DNA of 64,000 nt from Lachnospiraceae bacterium (lineage in GTDB: Bacteria > Bacillota > Clostridia > Lachnospirales > Lachnospiraceae). The position numbers were made by a program, and so were the translations under genes. The stretch lies in assembly GCA_017479935.1 (NCBI GenBank), contig JAFVBO010000029.1, positions 40,103 through 104,102 on the forward strand, written 5' to 3'. This document shows, piece by piece, positions 15,420 through 24,225 of the stretch. Positions within the stretch are counted from its first letter, which is position 1. Each line of letters opens with the position of its first letter. The notes beneath the pieces are model-generated. The model saw nothing but the letters and a program-made list of their open reading frames with translations. It searched no databases and was not told the DNA's origin.

Positions 15420-16319
15420 CTACGCTTCCCGGATCATCCGGTTGATCGTATTTAATACCTTCTTCTTATCTGCGCTCCACAACGGAGCGATCAAAAGCTT
15501 TTTCGGGCCGTCTCCCGTGATCCGGTGCACGACGGTGCTCTTCGGCAACAGCCGAAGGCAGTCCACCACCAGCGCCCCATATTCTTCCAGCGTCAGAAGC
15601 GGAAACGGCTCCCGTTCATACTCCCGCCCCATTTCGGTCCCTTTCAGGATATGCAAAAGCTGGAGTTTGATGCCATCTAAGGGCGGCTCGAGATTGGCAA
15701 GATACCGGACCGTCTCCAGGATATCCTCCCGGCTCTCGCCCGGAAGCCCCAAAATGACATGGACAATCACGGTCAGCCCCTCTTCCTTCAGCCGCCGGTA
15801 GGCATCTTCAAACACTGCCAGCTCATACCCGCGGTGAAATCGCCGTGCGGTTTTTTCGTGGATGGTCTGCAGCCCCAGCTCCACCCACACAGGTTTTTCG
15901 CGGTTTAAGTCCGCCAACATGCGGACTTTCTCTTCCTCCAGGCAGTCAGGCCTTGTCCCCACGGAAAGCGCGCAGATTTCCGGCCGGCGGATCGTCTCCG
16001 TATAAAGTGCGCGAAGCCGCCGGGTATCCCCATACGTATTGGTAAAGGACTGGAAATAGGCGATATACTTCCGCGTCTCCTCCGGCTGATCCTTCGGAAA
16101 TTTGGCGGCAACACGCTTTTTCGCCTCCTCGATCTGGCTGGCGATAGGCATAAAAGAGGCTGCAAAGTCTCCCGAGCCTCCTTCGGAACAGAACGTGCAG
16201 CCCGTAAAGCCTTTCGTTCCATCCCTGTTCGGGCAGGTACACCCGCTCGATAAGGATAGCTTGTAAACCTTGCAGCCAAACCTGCTTTTCAGTTCATCAG
16301 ACAGGGTGCGAATTTCCAT
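15420..16319 (-). CDS. TIGR01212-family radical SAM protein
   Basis: Iron-sulfur radical SAM protein of the YhcC/TIGR01212 group, reaction not established. The N-terminal block CTCPNRDGTKGFTGCTFC supplies the cysteines of the 4Fe-4S cluster (spacing longer than the classical CxxxCxxC, as is usual for this group and for Elp3-like proteins). WVELGLQT and VHVILGLPGE are typical Elp3-like core strands. 299 residues, normal length. Its ATG overlaps the stop of the small FakA-like gene (TAATG), indicating coupled translation with that gene and probably with the membrane zinc-ribbon gene upstream. Confidence 0.9.
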   Translation of the reverse strand: MEIRTLSDELKSRFGCKVYKLSLSSGCTCPNRDGTKGFTGCTFCSEGGSGDFAASFMPIASQIEEAKKRVAAKFPKDQPEETRKYIAYFQSFTNTYGDTRRLRALYTETIRRPEICALSVGTRPDCLEEEKVRMLADLNREKPVWVELGLQTIHEKTARRFHRGYELAVFEDAYRRLKEEGLTVIVHVILGLPGESREDILETVRYLANLEPPLDGIKLQLLHILKGTEMGREYEREPFPLLTLEEYGALVVDCLRLLPKSTVVHRITGDGPKKLLIAPLWSADKKKVLNTINRMIREA

Positions 16320-16609
16320 TATCCCTGCAGTCCATCCGACTGTCTGATCATGTCTTCCACCACGATGTCATAGATTTCCCCGACGGAATTGCAGTACTCC
16401 AGTACTCTCCACGGCTCGTTCGTATGATAGTGGATCTTGATCAGATCCTCATCGCCCGCCGCGATCAGGCTGTTTCCCTCAATGTTTTCTGTAATGTAGT
16501 CCGAGATTTCATCCTCGTCCAGGTCTCTGTCTCTGCGGTCAATGAGCAGCTGCGTATCATAGCGATACGCGAACTGGTCGTCTTCCGCATCAACCGAAAC
16601 AACGCCCAT
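16319..16609 (-). CDS. Stand-alone FakA/DAK-like small domain protein
   Basis: A 96-residue protein that resembles only the middle domain of FakA-type fatty acid kinases: a YRYDTQLLI strand near residue 15, then GDEDLIKIHYHTNEP and the tail GEIYDIVVEDM. In full FakA this region follows the DAK2 kinase domain and contacts the partner FakB. No DAK2 or FakB domain is present here, so it cannot be a kinase by itself. It may bind a lipid carrier or be a remnant kept for another role. Start has GGAGGTAAG upstream. It overlaps the radical SAM gene by a TAATG junction. Confidence 0.7.
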   Translation of the reverse strand: MGVVSVDAEDDQFAYRYDTQLLIDRRDRDLDEDEISDYITENIEGNSLIAAGDEDLIKIHYHTNEPWRVLEYCNSVGEIYDIVVEDMIRQSDGLQG

Positions 16610-16630
16610 GCTTTCTTACCTCCATCTCAT

Positions 16631-18454
16631 TTATTTAGTGGCTGTTCCACTGATATGGCCGTCCGCGTCCACCACGATCTCACTCTCGCAGAAGTCGCAA
16701 CGACTTGTTGAATTCTTTTTTAACACCACATCGGCTCCGCAGTACGGGCATTCCACCGTCACAAAGTCTGCGTCAGCCTCTGCTTCCGCTGCCGTATCTT
16801 CTTCCGAAACGGCATCCTCTATGATTGCGGCTGCGGCTGCAAGTCCTGCTGCCACAGCTGTCGCGCCGGCATCCTCACTAGCGGCCTGTTCTTTAACGTC
16901 AGCCTCCGCCGCCGGCTCTTCCGCCTTGGCTTCCTCAGGCGCAAACGCTTCTTCGGCCTTCAAAGCCTCCTCGCGGATCGCCCGATCCCCGGCTTCCTCG
17001 GCATCCTGCGCCTTCGCTAGCGCCTCTTCCAGGGCCTTTTCCGCCGCCTTGGCTTCTTCCATTTGCTTTAACGCGCTCTCCAAAGCCGCCTTCGTCTCGT
17101 CAACCTCATCCGGCTGCATCGTCATTTCGGGTTCTTCAGGCGCAGAAGTCTTTTCTTCCTTCGGCTCCAGATCCTCATCCCGGATCACACGGAAAACTTG
17201 TGTCTTCATCGGGCTTTCCGCAAAGGACTCCGTCCCCTTCGTGTCTTTCCAGCCTTCCTCCGCCAGCGAGATGGAAACCTTTCCGGTTCCCGTCTGCTTC
17301 TTGGGAGTCACTTTAATCGTCCGAGGGGCGGGCGTTTCTTCCAGATCAATCTCATCCCAGATTTCCGCGGTCAGTGCGTCCGCTCTCTTCTTGGTTACGC
17401 GGGCTCTTCTTTCGGGATCCTCCTCCCGGTACGCACGGCGCCCTCTTTCCTTCTCGCGATCCACGCCTCTGTTTCGTCCGCTCTTTCTCTCGCGGGAAGA
17501 CCGGGGGCTCTCCCAGTCATCCTCATCCTCTTCCTCTTTCACGAAGAAGCTGCCGAATCTGTTCAGGAAATTCCGGATGGGGCTGTTCTCCTCCTCATCC
17601 TCGTCCATCTCGTCCTCATCTTTCAGATAAGCCGGACGTCTTCCCTCCGCAAACCCGTTTCCTCTGGGCTTAATCACTTCGGTCTGTTCCTTCCACTTCA
17701 GGAAGCATCTTGCCACGGTCCCTAAAATCAGGGCCGTCATCAGAATATAAATCAGGAACAGCTGCTTCTCCGACATCGACTTCGTCATGATGCGGTTCGC
17801 GGCATTTTCAAACGCCTTCGCAAAGAACGCGGTCTCGGAAAGGGAGGCGTCCTTGTAATACAGATCCACATAATTGCGCAGAATCTCCCGCGCTTCCGGA
17901 TCCATGATATTGCCCGCGGACCGGCCTACCAGGCAGGCGGTCTTGTAGGAGCCGGACGAATTGGGATATTCGCAGAGAACAAACAGCAGATGCCCCGCAT
18001 CGGTGAAGAGCTCTTCGTAGCGCGTGGTCATGGCTTCTTCCATCTTCTCCTCGGTATCCAGCTCCGCTCCCTGCTCGCCGACGATCCACAGATACGGCTG
18101 CACGCCGGTTCTTTCATAGAAGTACTCCATCGCGTCGGTCAGCTTCTTCTGATCGGCTTCCGGCGCCTTCGCGATCCAGTTGCCCCAGTCGTCCTGATAC
18201 CAGGTTTCCACCCGTTCGCAGCGGGCCTCTTCCTGTCTCTGTCTTTGCACCGTGCTTCTCGTGATGCCCGCCGGGTTGGCCAGCACATTGGCCAGAATGG
18301 TGACAACCGCCGAGAATATAATCAGAACAGGGAAGATCACGTCCGTCAGGAAATTGGGGCCTGCTCCTTTTTCTGCTGCCTGATCCTCTCCCTTTCGGGA
18401 TGTCATTTCCTTCTCTGCTGCATTTTTCTCTGTATAACGAATTTCATCTGACAT
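16631..18454 (-). CDS. Membrane protein with TPM-like domain and C-terminal zinc ribbon
   Basis: 607-residue protein. Order: short charged start; hydrophobic segment near residues 37-60; an extracytoplasmic TPM/YgcG-like region (about 80-225, including YFYERTGVQPYLWIVG); second hydrophobic segment (about 230-252); a long Arg/Glu-rich then Ala/Glu-rich cytosolic region (about 280-560); and a four-Cys zinc ribbon CPYCGADV...CDFCE near the end. Function unknown. The acidic, Ala-rich segment is low complexity. AGGGGAGAT precedes ATG. The small FakA-like gene starts 21 bases after its stop, so the three genes probably form one transcript. Confidence 0.75.
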   Translation of the reverse strand: MSDEIRYTEKNAAEKEMTSRKGEDQAAEKGAGPNFLTDVIFPVLIIFSAVVTILANVLANPAGITRSTVQRQRQEEARCERVETWYQDDWGNWIAKAPEADQKKLTDAMEYFYERTGVQPYLWIVGEQGAELDTEEKMEEAMTTRYEELFTDAGHLLFVLCEYPNSSGSYKTACLVGRSAGNIMDPEAREILRNYVDLYYKDASLSETAFFAKAFENAANRIMTKSMSEKQLFLIYILMTALILGTVARCFLKWKEQTEVIKPRGNGFAEGRRPAYLKDEDEMDEDEEENSPIRNFLNRFGSFFVKEEEDEDDWESPRSSRERKSGRNRGVDREKERGRRAYREEDPERRARVTKKRADALTAEIWDEIDLEETPAPRTIKVTPKKQTGTGKVSISLAEEGWKDTKGTESFAESPMKTQVFRVIRDEDLEPKEEKTSAPEEPEMTMQPDEVDETKAALESALKQMEEAKAAEKALEEALAKAQDAEEAGDRAIREEALKAEEAFAPEEAKAEEPAAEADVKEQAASEDAGATAVAAGLAAAAAIIEDAVSEEDTAAEAEADADFVTVECPYCGADVVLKKNSTSRCDFCESEIVVDADGHISGTATK

Positions 18455-18658
18455 GGTTTTATCTCCCCTTGATACTTGCTGCCCGAAAGCTGATCTTATG
18501 GTTTGTGGACGTGCGCATAAGTGTCCACTATCTTTAATACCTTACCGCAGAATCGCGAATCCGTCAAGAGTAGCGCGAAATTCTCTCCTCTTCATCTGCA
18601 CAAAACAGGTTTCCCAATGCACAAACGAGGGAACTTACTTCAAAAAGGAAGTTTCCAG

Positions 18659-18688
18659 TTGACGAAATGCCGAAAAATGCGCTACTCT
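18659..18688 (+). promoter_or_regulatory. Promoter for the SDR dehydrogenase
   Basis: TTGACG (18659-18664), 18-base spacer, TACTCT (18683-18688). The 200 bases before it, back to the divergent membrane-protein gene, hold no gene I can support. Confidence 0.55.
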
Positions 18689-18756
18689 ACAGACAGGAAT
18701 GATGCAAATCCGCCGTGATTTTCACGGAGGATCAACGAAACAAGGAGGATTCCATC

Positions 18757-19557
18757 ATGGAAATGAACAAACTGTTTTCTCTGGAAGGAAAAGTAGCTCT
18801 GGTAACCGGTGCTGCCTATGGCATTGGCTTTGCCATCGCCGAAGCGCTTGCAGGAGCCGGCGCGAAGATCGCCTTCAACTGCCGCTCCCAGGCAAACCTG
18901 GACAAGGCTCTGGCCGACTATGCTGCCAAGGGGATCGATGCCCACGGCTATATCTCCGACGTAACGGATGAAGCGCAGGTAGCAGCTCTCGTGGAAAATA
19001 TCGAAAAGGAACTGGGCGGTGTCGACATCCTGGTTAACAACGCCGGCATCATCAAGCGTATCCCGATGACGGAGATGAGCACCGAAGATTTCCGTCAGGT
19101 CATCGACATCGACCTGGTCGGTCCGTTCATCTGCTCCAAGGCCGTCATCCCCGGCATGATCAAGAAGGGCCACGGAAAGATCATCAACATCTGCTCCATG
19201 ATGAGCGAGCTTGGCCGCGAAACCGTTTCCGCGTACGCGGCAGCCAAGGGCGGCTTAAAGATGCTGACCCGCAACATCTGCTCTGAGTACGGCGAAGCCA
19301 ACATTCAGTGCAACGGCATCGGGCCCGGCTACATCGCCACACCTCAGACCGCGCCGCTTCGCGAGCGCCAGGCGGACGGCAGCCGTCATCCGTTTGACCA
19401 GTTCATCGTCTCCAAGACCCCTGCCGCCCGCTGGGGAGAGCCGGAAGACCTGATGGGCCCCGCCGTGTTCCTGGCATCCGACGCGTCCAACTTCGTCAAC
19501 GGCCACATTCTGTACGTGGACGGTGGTATTCTGGCGTATATTGGCAAGCAGCCGTAA
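18757..19557 (+). CDS. Gluconate 5-dehydrogenase / KduD-like SDR
   Basis: NAD(P)-dependent short-chain dehydrogenase of 266 residues. Cofactor loop TGAAYGIGFA, NNAG strand end, catalytic Ser in NICSMMS and YxxxK in YAAAKGG are all present. The tail (GPGYIATPQTAPLR and the end GILAYIGKQP) is very characteristic of the Ga5DH/KduD group, which reduces 5-ketogluconate or interconverts 2,5-diketo-3-deoxygluconate and KDG. With KDG kinase and pectate lyase in the same window, the KduD role is favoured, but sequence alone does not separate the two. Start chosen at ATG 18757 behind AAGGAGGAT. Single-gene transcript. Confidence 0.88.
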   Translation: MEMNKLFSLEGKVALVTGAAYGIGFAIAEALAGAGAKIAFNCRSQANLDKALADYAAKGIDAHGYISDVTDEAQVAALVENIEKELGGVDILVNNAGIIKRIPMTEMSTEDFRQVIDIDLVGPFICSKAVIPGMIKKGHGKIINICSMMSELGRETVSAYAAAKGGLKMLTRNICSEYGEANIQCNGIGPGYIATPQTAPLRERQADGSRHPFDQFIVSKTPAARWGEPEDLMGPAVFLASDASNFVNGHILYVDGGILAYIGKQP

Positions 19558-19615
19558 GACATCAGAAGTGCTGTCGCACCAAAGCCATCCTTGGACAGAC
19601 AGCATAAAAGCATAA

Positions 19616-19683
19616 AAAGGCAGAGCTCATATCTGTCTGCAGCCTTGTACCAAGACTGTCAGAACCGATATTGCTCTGCCTTT
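19616..19683 (+). terminator. Long hairpin after the SDR gene
   Basis: Arms AAAGGCAGAGC (19616-19626) and GCTCTGCCTTT (19673-19683), extended inward by ATATC/GATAT, enclose a loop of roughly 30 bases. A short T run follows. It could end the SDR transcript and, with the leading A run, the opposing one. Confidence 0.6.
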
Positions 19684-19738
19684 GTTATGTTGATGTCTTT
19701 AATAAAGTCTGATTGGTATAACTGTCAATTCTCTGCCA

Positions 19739-19933
19739 CTACTGAATATAAAATTGCGGGTTGGCGCTGAGTTGTATCCCATTTACGATCAAAAACACCC
19801 ATATGGCAATAAACAGGATAAATACAATAATCGCTAAGATACTCCAGAATTTAATCCAAAAATGGATTTTCTTCCAAACCATCAGCTGTTCATCCTGAAC
19901 TTCCAGCATCTCTCTCATAATTTTTTCCTGCAT
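19739..19933 (-). CDS. Small single-span membrane protein
   Basis: 64 residues: an amphipathic, charged N-terminal third (EKIMREMLEVQDEQLMVW) and one long hydrophobic span (about residues 28-52). No family recognised. Reality is supported by GGAGGAG nine bases before the ATG and by its tight position 18 bases after the CobW-type gene, with which it is probably cotranscribed. It may be a small accessory or regulatory membrane protein. Confidence 0.6.
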   Translation of the reverse strand: MQEKIMREMLEVQDEQLMVWKKIHFWIKFWSILAIIVFILFIAIWVFLIVNGIQLSANPQFYIQ

Positions 19934-19951
19934 CGTTTTGTTCTCCTCCCT

Positions 19952-21016
19952 TTACATTGGTTTTAACGTTTTGTCTATCCTCTCTTTATTCAGACCTTCT
20001 CCGATGACGATGATCACATCCTGCCCGCTTGCAACCGGCCGGATCTCGCGGTTCTGGTGCGTCAGATTGATCTCAATCCACTTGCCTTCCTCGTCCCGGC
20101 AGAACCCTTTGATCCGAAAGATATGCCCGCAGCCCTCATCCGTCAAAAGAGTCTCGATCCGTCTGATCAGTTCTTCTTTTTTAAGCCCCAGGTCCAGATA
20201 GTACTCCGTCTCGAAATCATTGTCCCGGTCCACCGGAAGCTTTTTGTGGTGCTCCTGTACGTATCCGCAGGAGATGAGCTCCGCAAAATCGGCCTCGCTT
20301 AACTCATCCCAGTTCTTTGCCAGAACCGTATCTGAAGCAGGCCTAAGGGGTGCCCGGATTATTTTCCCACTCTCGTCCAAATTGCCCTCTGCCTGAGAGC
20401 CACTTTCAGAAAGCTTCTCCTGTACCCGATCAGTACACTCTCCCTGCTTGCAAGGCGCCTGAAAGACCCGCTCGCACCCCACCGCCTTCAGCGCCCGGTT
20501 GACATGCTGGATCACACGGGAAATCGTCTCTTCCGGCACCGTCTGCACCTTGCTTAAGACCACTTTTCCCGCAACCGCCGTCTGTGCCGAAAGCAGGTAC
20601 TCCGCCTGCCCGGACAGATTTTCTTCCAGACCCGCATCCACCACCGCGATCACGTTTCCCACCTCAAACCAACGGTTTAAAGGTTCCTCGCACAGCACAT
20701 CGAACAGCTCGTCCACGTCGAAGATCCCGGACGGCTCCATCACCACCCGATCGTATCCGCTCATGCCCATGAGGATCAGCTTGGATTTCATGCGCCTGCG
20801 ATGGCAGTCGTAATCACAGCCGCCCGCCACCATCTCCAGCTCGCACTTTTCACCCTCCAGCTCCTGCAAGAGCATCATGTCCACATTCACCGCGCCGTAA
20901 TCATTTTCCAGGATGCCGATGGACAGCCCCTGATCTAAAAGATAGCGCGCATATTTCTTCAAAAAAGTCGTTTTTCCGGAGCCTAAAAACCCCGTAATCA
21001 AATCAATCGGTATCAT
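19952..21016 (-). CDS. CobW/G3E-family GTPase, putative metal chaperone
   Basis: G3E P-loop GTPase of 354 residues, of the group that delivers zinc, cobalt or other metals to target enzymes. Walker A is GFLGSGKTTF at residues 9-18; Walker B and EPSG (VVMEPSGIFD) follow. The family metal site is normally CxCC after GG; here it reads GGCDYDCHRR, so one Cys is lost and the spacing changes. There is a charged insertion (about residues 200-235) and a C-terminal CobW_C domain. Metal identity cannot be inferred. It is followed by the small membrane protein gene. Confidence 0.85.
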   Translation of the reverse strand: MIPIDLITGFLGSGKTTFLKKYARYLLDQGLSIGILENDYGAVNVDMMLLQELEGEKCELEMVAGGCDYDCHRRRMKSKLILMGMSGYDRVVMEPSGIFDVDELFDVLCEEPLNRWFEVGNVIAVVDAGLEENLSGQAEYLLSAQTAVAGKVVLSKVQTVPEETISRVIQHVNRALKAVGCERVFQAPCKQGECTDRVQEKLSESGSQAEGNLDESGKIIRAPLRPASDTVLAKNWDELSEADFAELISCGYVQEHHKKLPVDRDNDFETEYYLDLGLKKEELIRRIETLLTDEGCGHIFRIKGFCRDEEGKWIEINLTHQNREIRPVASGQDVIIVIGEGLNKERIDKTLKPM

Positions 21017-21098
21017 CGATTATACAAAAGTCCTCATGCGGCTGCGCCACACCATACGATATCGCGCTCACGCGCTGCTACACAAAACAGGAAGGCCG

Positions 21099-21875
21099 TC
21101 ACGACTTGCTTGCCTTTTTCTTCCCGTTTCCTCCGGTCTTCCAAAGGACTACCGCCATCAGCCAGGTGGCAAACGCGATAACGGCAAAGACCAGATAGAT
21201 CTTGTCTATACCAAAAATGGTAAAGCCATACCAGTCATTCGTCTCATATCCTTCGCCCACGCCATTGATCAGAATATTTCCCATGTAATACGTGCCATAC
21301 AAAAGCATGGGGATCACCGCGGTAAAGGTTGCCGGAAAACGAACCCTTGTCTCCGTTCTTTCCAGCAGCACAAATTCCAGAATAGCCAGCACCGGAACCG
21401 TCAGATGCAGATGCAGATTGGCGCCGGCAAACATCCCCGCGTATCCGAACAGCGGTCCTAAAAAGAGCATCACCGTCAGAAACGTCAGCGTAACGCCCGT
21501 CGTTCCCGCCAGCTTGAGCCCACGCGCCCAGCGCGGCAGCGCATCCTTCCGTCTCATGGCCTTCATCAGCTGTACGGCAAAGATCAGGCTGACAATCGCC
21601 TCAAAGATATTCGACAACACCGTAAAGTATCGCAGGCTTCTAAAGCCCCTTGAGCTAAGGAGCGTTCCGCCTCCCCAGCCAAATAGCATATTGCCCCAGG
21701 CCCAAAATACGATGATCGCAATCGCCAGGTTTACAAGTAGCAAAACGACTCTTCTTCCCGTCGTTGCCACTTTCTTCTCATCCATTCCTGTTGCCTCCGT
21801 CTCCTTGCCGTCCACCTCCATGTTGTCTTCCGTCATGTTGTCCATTTTCTTGTCCTCCTCAGATTGCATGTCCAT
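21099..21875 (-). CDS. Multi-span membrane protein, Pr6Pr-like
   Basis: 258 residues with a charged N-terminal tail of about 40 residues, then about six hydrophobic segments. The blocks YFTVLSNIFEA, HLHLTVPVLAILEF and NDWYGFTIFG resemble the Pr6Pr/FAR-17a-like group, whose bacterial role is unknown. The first codons overlap the end of the shikimate kinase gene by 17 bases, suggesting coupled expression. Annotation as Pr6Pr-like rests on pattern memory and should be taken as tentative. Confidence 0.65.
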   Translation of the reverse strand: MDMQSEEDKKMDNMTEDNMEVDGKETEATGMDEKKVATTGRRVVLLLVNLAIAIIVFWAWGNMLFGWGGGTLLSSRGFRSLRYFTVLSNIFEAIVSLIFAVQLMKAMRRKDALPRWARGLKLAGTTGVTLTFLTVMLFLGPLFGYAGMFAGANLHLHLTVPVLAILEFVLLERTETRVRFPATFTAVIPMLLYGTYYMGNILINGVGEGYETNDWYGFTIFGIDKIYLVFAVIAFATWLMAVVLWKTGGNGKKKASKS

Positions 21876-22368
21876 TAATCCGTCTGCAGATCTCCTGCAT
21901 GATCTCCTCCTGCGTCTTTCCGGCTTCCTCCACCGTCAGATCCGCCCAGGTTTCATACAAAGGGATCCTCTCCTCGTACAGGTCCCGGAAAGTCTGCCCG
22001 GGTTTGAGCACGACGCCCCGGTCATGGATGTTTCCTAAACGCCGGCAAAGCTCTTCATACTCCGTTTGCAGGTAGACGATCGTGCCAATCTCCTTCAGCC
22101 GCCTCATCCCATTCTCCCGGTAGATCACACTCCCCCCGGTGGCAATGACGGAGTGCTCAGCGCATAGTCCGCCGCAAACCTCCCCCTCAATGGAAAGGAA
22201 CGCATCGATCCCGTTTTGCGCAATGATCTCCCAGAGCAGTCTTCTCTCCCTTTTCTGGATCAAGAGATCCGTATCAACGAAATCATAGCCCATCACCTTG
22301 GACAAGATCACACCGATGGTGCTCTTTCCCGATGCCGGCATGCCTATCAAGACAACGTTTTCCTTCAT
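21859..22368 (-). CDS. aroK: Shikimate kinase
   Basis: Phosphorylates shikimate with ATP in chorismate synthesis. P-loop GMPASGKSTIG near residue 8-18, the shikimate-contact DTD in YDFVDTDLLIQ, and ATGGSVIY are all present; the protein is 169 residues, normal for AroK. I start at ATG 22368, which has GAAGGGAAAG upstream; a longer frame to 22497 has no family similarity. No other aro genes are adjacent, so it is a detached copy, or a relative with another substrate. Confidence 0.85.
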   Translation of the reverse strand: MKENVVLIGMPASGKSTIGVILSKVMGYDFVDTDLLIQKRERRLLWEIIAQNGIDAFLSIEGEVCGGLCAEHSVIATGGSVIYRENGMRRLKEIGTIVYLQTEYEELCRRLGNIHDRGVVLKPGQTFRDLYEERIPLYETWADLTVEEAGKTQEEIMQEICRRINGHAI

Positions 22369-22511
22369 GGTTCTTTCCCTTCCCGTCTCACCGATGCAAA
22401 GAATATGGGATGCCCTTTGTTTCTTTTTAATTTTACTATACGTTTCCACATTTGGCAAGAACAAGGACGGTCCTTGTTCCCGGTCTGCGTAGCGCACGGC
22501 TCGAAAAAGGC

Positions 22512-22539
22512 TTGCAATTCTGTACAGCTGCGCTATAAT
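22512..22539 (+). promoter_or_regulatory. Promoter of the ABC importer operon
   Basis: TTGCAA (22512-22517), 16-base spacer, perfect TATAAT (22534-22539). The 150-base leader contains a CACAAAG/CTTTGTG hairpin soon after the start point. The stretch 22369-22511 between the divergent genes holds nothing else that I can identify. Confidence 0.75.
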
Positions 22540-22696
22540 TAGTTTTGCACAAAGAAACTCTTTGTGTTAAGAGTAAATTATGCACTTTAGCTCAAAGAAC
22601 CCTTTCAGGCCCCTCCAACCAAAGTAAAACAGTTCACGCAGGGCGCGCCTGAACACACAGGATCTTGCGGGCAAGGTGCAAAAAAGGAGGAGAAAT

Positions 22697-24070
22697 ATGA
22701 AAAAGCTTGTTTCCATCATTCTGGCAGCAGTCATGTGCCTTTCCATCGCCGCGTGCGGCGGCGGCTCCGGCTCCGGGGCGGGCGGCAACACCCCTCAGGG
22801 CGGGTCTGAGGACGGCGCTACTTTAAGCGCGGTCCAGAAGATCATCGCGGAAGCGGAAGGCATGACCCTCGAAGAGCTGGCGAAGAAGGCCATCGAGGAA
22901 TCCAACGGCAAGATGTTCTACGGCGTAGGCAACTCCAGCCGTGGCAAGAGTGCTCTTCCGAAGTTCATCGCGTACTTACAGACTATCGACCCGAATTACA
23001 ACATGACTTTCGAGTGGCAGCAGCCGAAAAACAACAAGATCTTCGATCAGCTGACGGCCGACTCTCAGAAGGACACCGGCACCTTCGCCATGACCCTGAT
23101 CCAGGACGGCAACCAGATTGAAAGCAAAATGGTCAAAACCGGCATCCTGGATACCTTCATCCCGAAGGACTGGGCGGAAGCGAACGGCACCACGGCCGAC
23201 AAATATGAAGGCTACCTGGCTCTGCAGACCTTAAACAAAGTCTTCATGTACAACTGCACCGGTTCCAAGACCTATGACAACGTCTGGGATTTCGTCGCGG
23301 AAGGCGAACACGGTCTGTACATGGACATCGACTCCGAGATCGTCGGCAAGAACTTCCTGTACATGCTCACCCGCGATGATTACGCCACCTGGCTGAAGGA
23401 AGCCTACGACGCTCTTTCCGCTGACGAAAAAGCGTACTTCACCCCTGTGATCGATTCCATGAAGCAGGAAGCCAAGGACCTTGGCCTTGGCGACAACGGT
23501 GCCTACGCCCTCGCCTGGATCAAGCTCTGGGTTGGCAGCTACAACGCCGTAACCGATGACGGCCCGATCTGCACCACCCTGGTGGATGCTTCCGCAACTG
23601 ATCAGTTTGGTCTTCTGGTATACTCCAAGCTTCGCTCCGTGGAAGAGACCGCTTCTTCTTCCGTCAACAACATCCATGTGGCAGCCTATGATGACGGCTA
23701 CACCGGCATCGGCGGCTTTGGCTACTGCCATTACCTGTTCGTCACCGACAACAGTCCTCTGCCCTGGACGGCTTGCGCATTCATCGCTTACATGACCTGC
23801 ACCGCCGACGGTTTCTCCGCATGGGGCAAGGATATGGGCGGTTACTCCTCGAACCCCAAGGTAGCAGCGGAGAACGAGGCCACCTACAACCACCAGAAGG
23901 GCGGCACCGCGGAAGACGGCACCGTAACCTTCCCTGCCAAGAACGACCGTGGCTATGACTGGTGGACCACCACCGGCAAGCTGGTCTTAGAAGACCCTTC
24001 CTACTGCGCAGATGTCGCTTTCACCGTCGGCAGCTGGATCGAAATCCTGGATAAATACAGCGCAGGCTGA
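22697..24070 (+). CDS. ABC importer substrate-binding lipoprotein
   Basis: 457-residue lipoprotein expected to capture a solute outside the membrane. The signal peptide ends in a lipobox SIAACG (Cys about 20), followed by a Gly/Ser linker. The body has the periplasmic-binding-protein type II look of iron/thiamine/phosphonate or polyamine binders, but I cannot name the ligand: it lacks blocks I would trust for iron. It is aromatic-rich. AAAGGAGGAG precedes the ATG. A strong hairpin separates it from the permease, a common arrangement that gives more binding protein than membrane parts. Confidence 0.85.
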   Translation: MKKLVSIILAAVMCLSIAACGGGSGSGAGGNTPQGGSEDGATLSAVQKIIAEAEGMTLEELAKKAIEESNGKMFYGVGNSSRGKSALPKFIAYLQTIDPNYNMTFEWQQPKNNKIFDQLTADSQKDTGTFAMTLIQDGNQIESKMVKTGILDTFIPKDWAEANGTTADKYEGYLALQTLNKVFMYNCTGSKTYDNVWDFVAEGEHGLYMDIDSEIVGKNFLYMLTRDDYATWLKEAYDALSADEKAYFTPVIDSMKQEAKDLGLGDNGAYALAWIKLWVGSYNAVTDDGPICTTLVDASATDQFGLLVYSKLRSVEETASSSVNNIHVAAYDDGYTGIGGFGYCHYLFVTDNSPLPWTACAFIAYMTCTADGFSAWGKDMGGYSSNPKVAAENEATYNHQKGGTAEDGTVTFPAKNDRGYDWWTTTGKLVLEDPSYCADVAFTVGSWIEILDKYSAG

Positions 24071-24119
24071 TTGATTCATCTGTAAAAGAAATGGCTGAGC
24101 CACGATCCAGCCACTTAAA

Positions 24120-24161
24120 AAGCGGGCCGCCTGTTGCCTGACGGCAACGGGCGGCCCGCTT
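24120..24161 (+). promoter_or_regulatory. Strong intercistronic stem-loop
   Basis: AGCGGGCCGCC and GGCGGCCCGCT, continued by GTTGCC/GGCAAC around a TGAC loop, make an almost perfect stem of about 18 pairs. No T run follows, so it more likely protects the upstream mRNA or attenuates partly than terminates fully. Confidence 0.75.
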
Positions 24162-24225
24162 CCATACGAGCAAGGAGCCGAAAAACCGCCTCCCTGCCCG
24201 CATTATAAGAAAGGAGGAGACGCCT

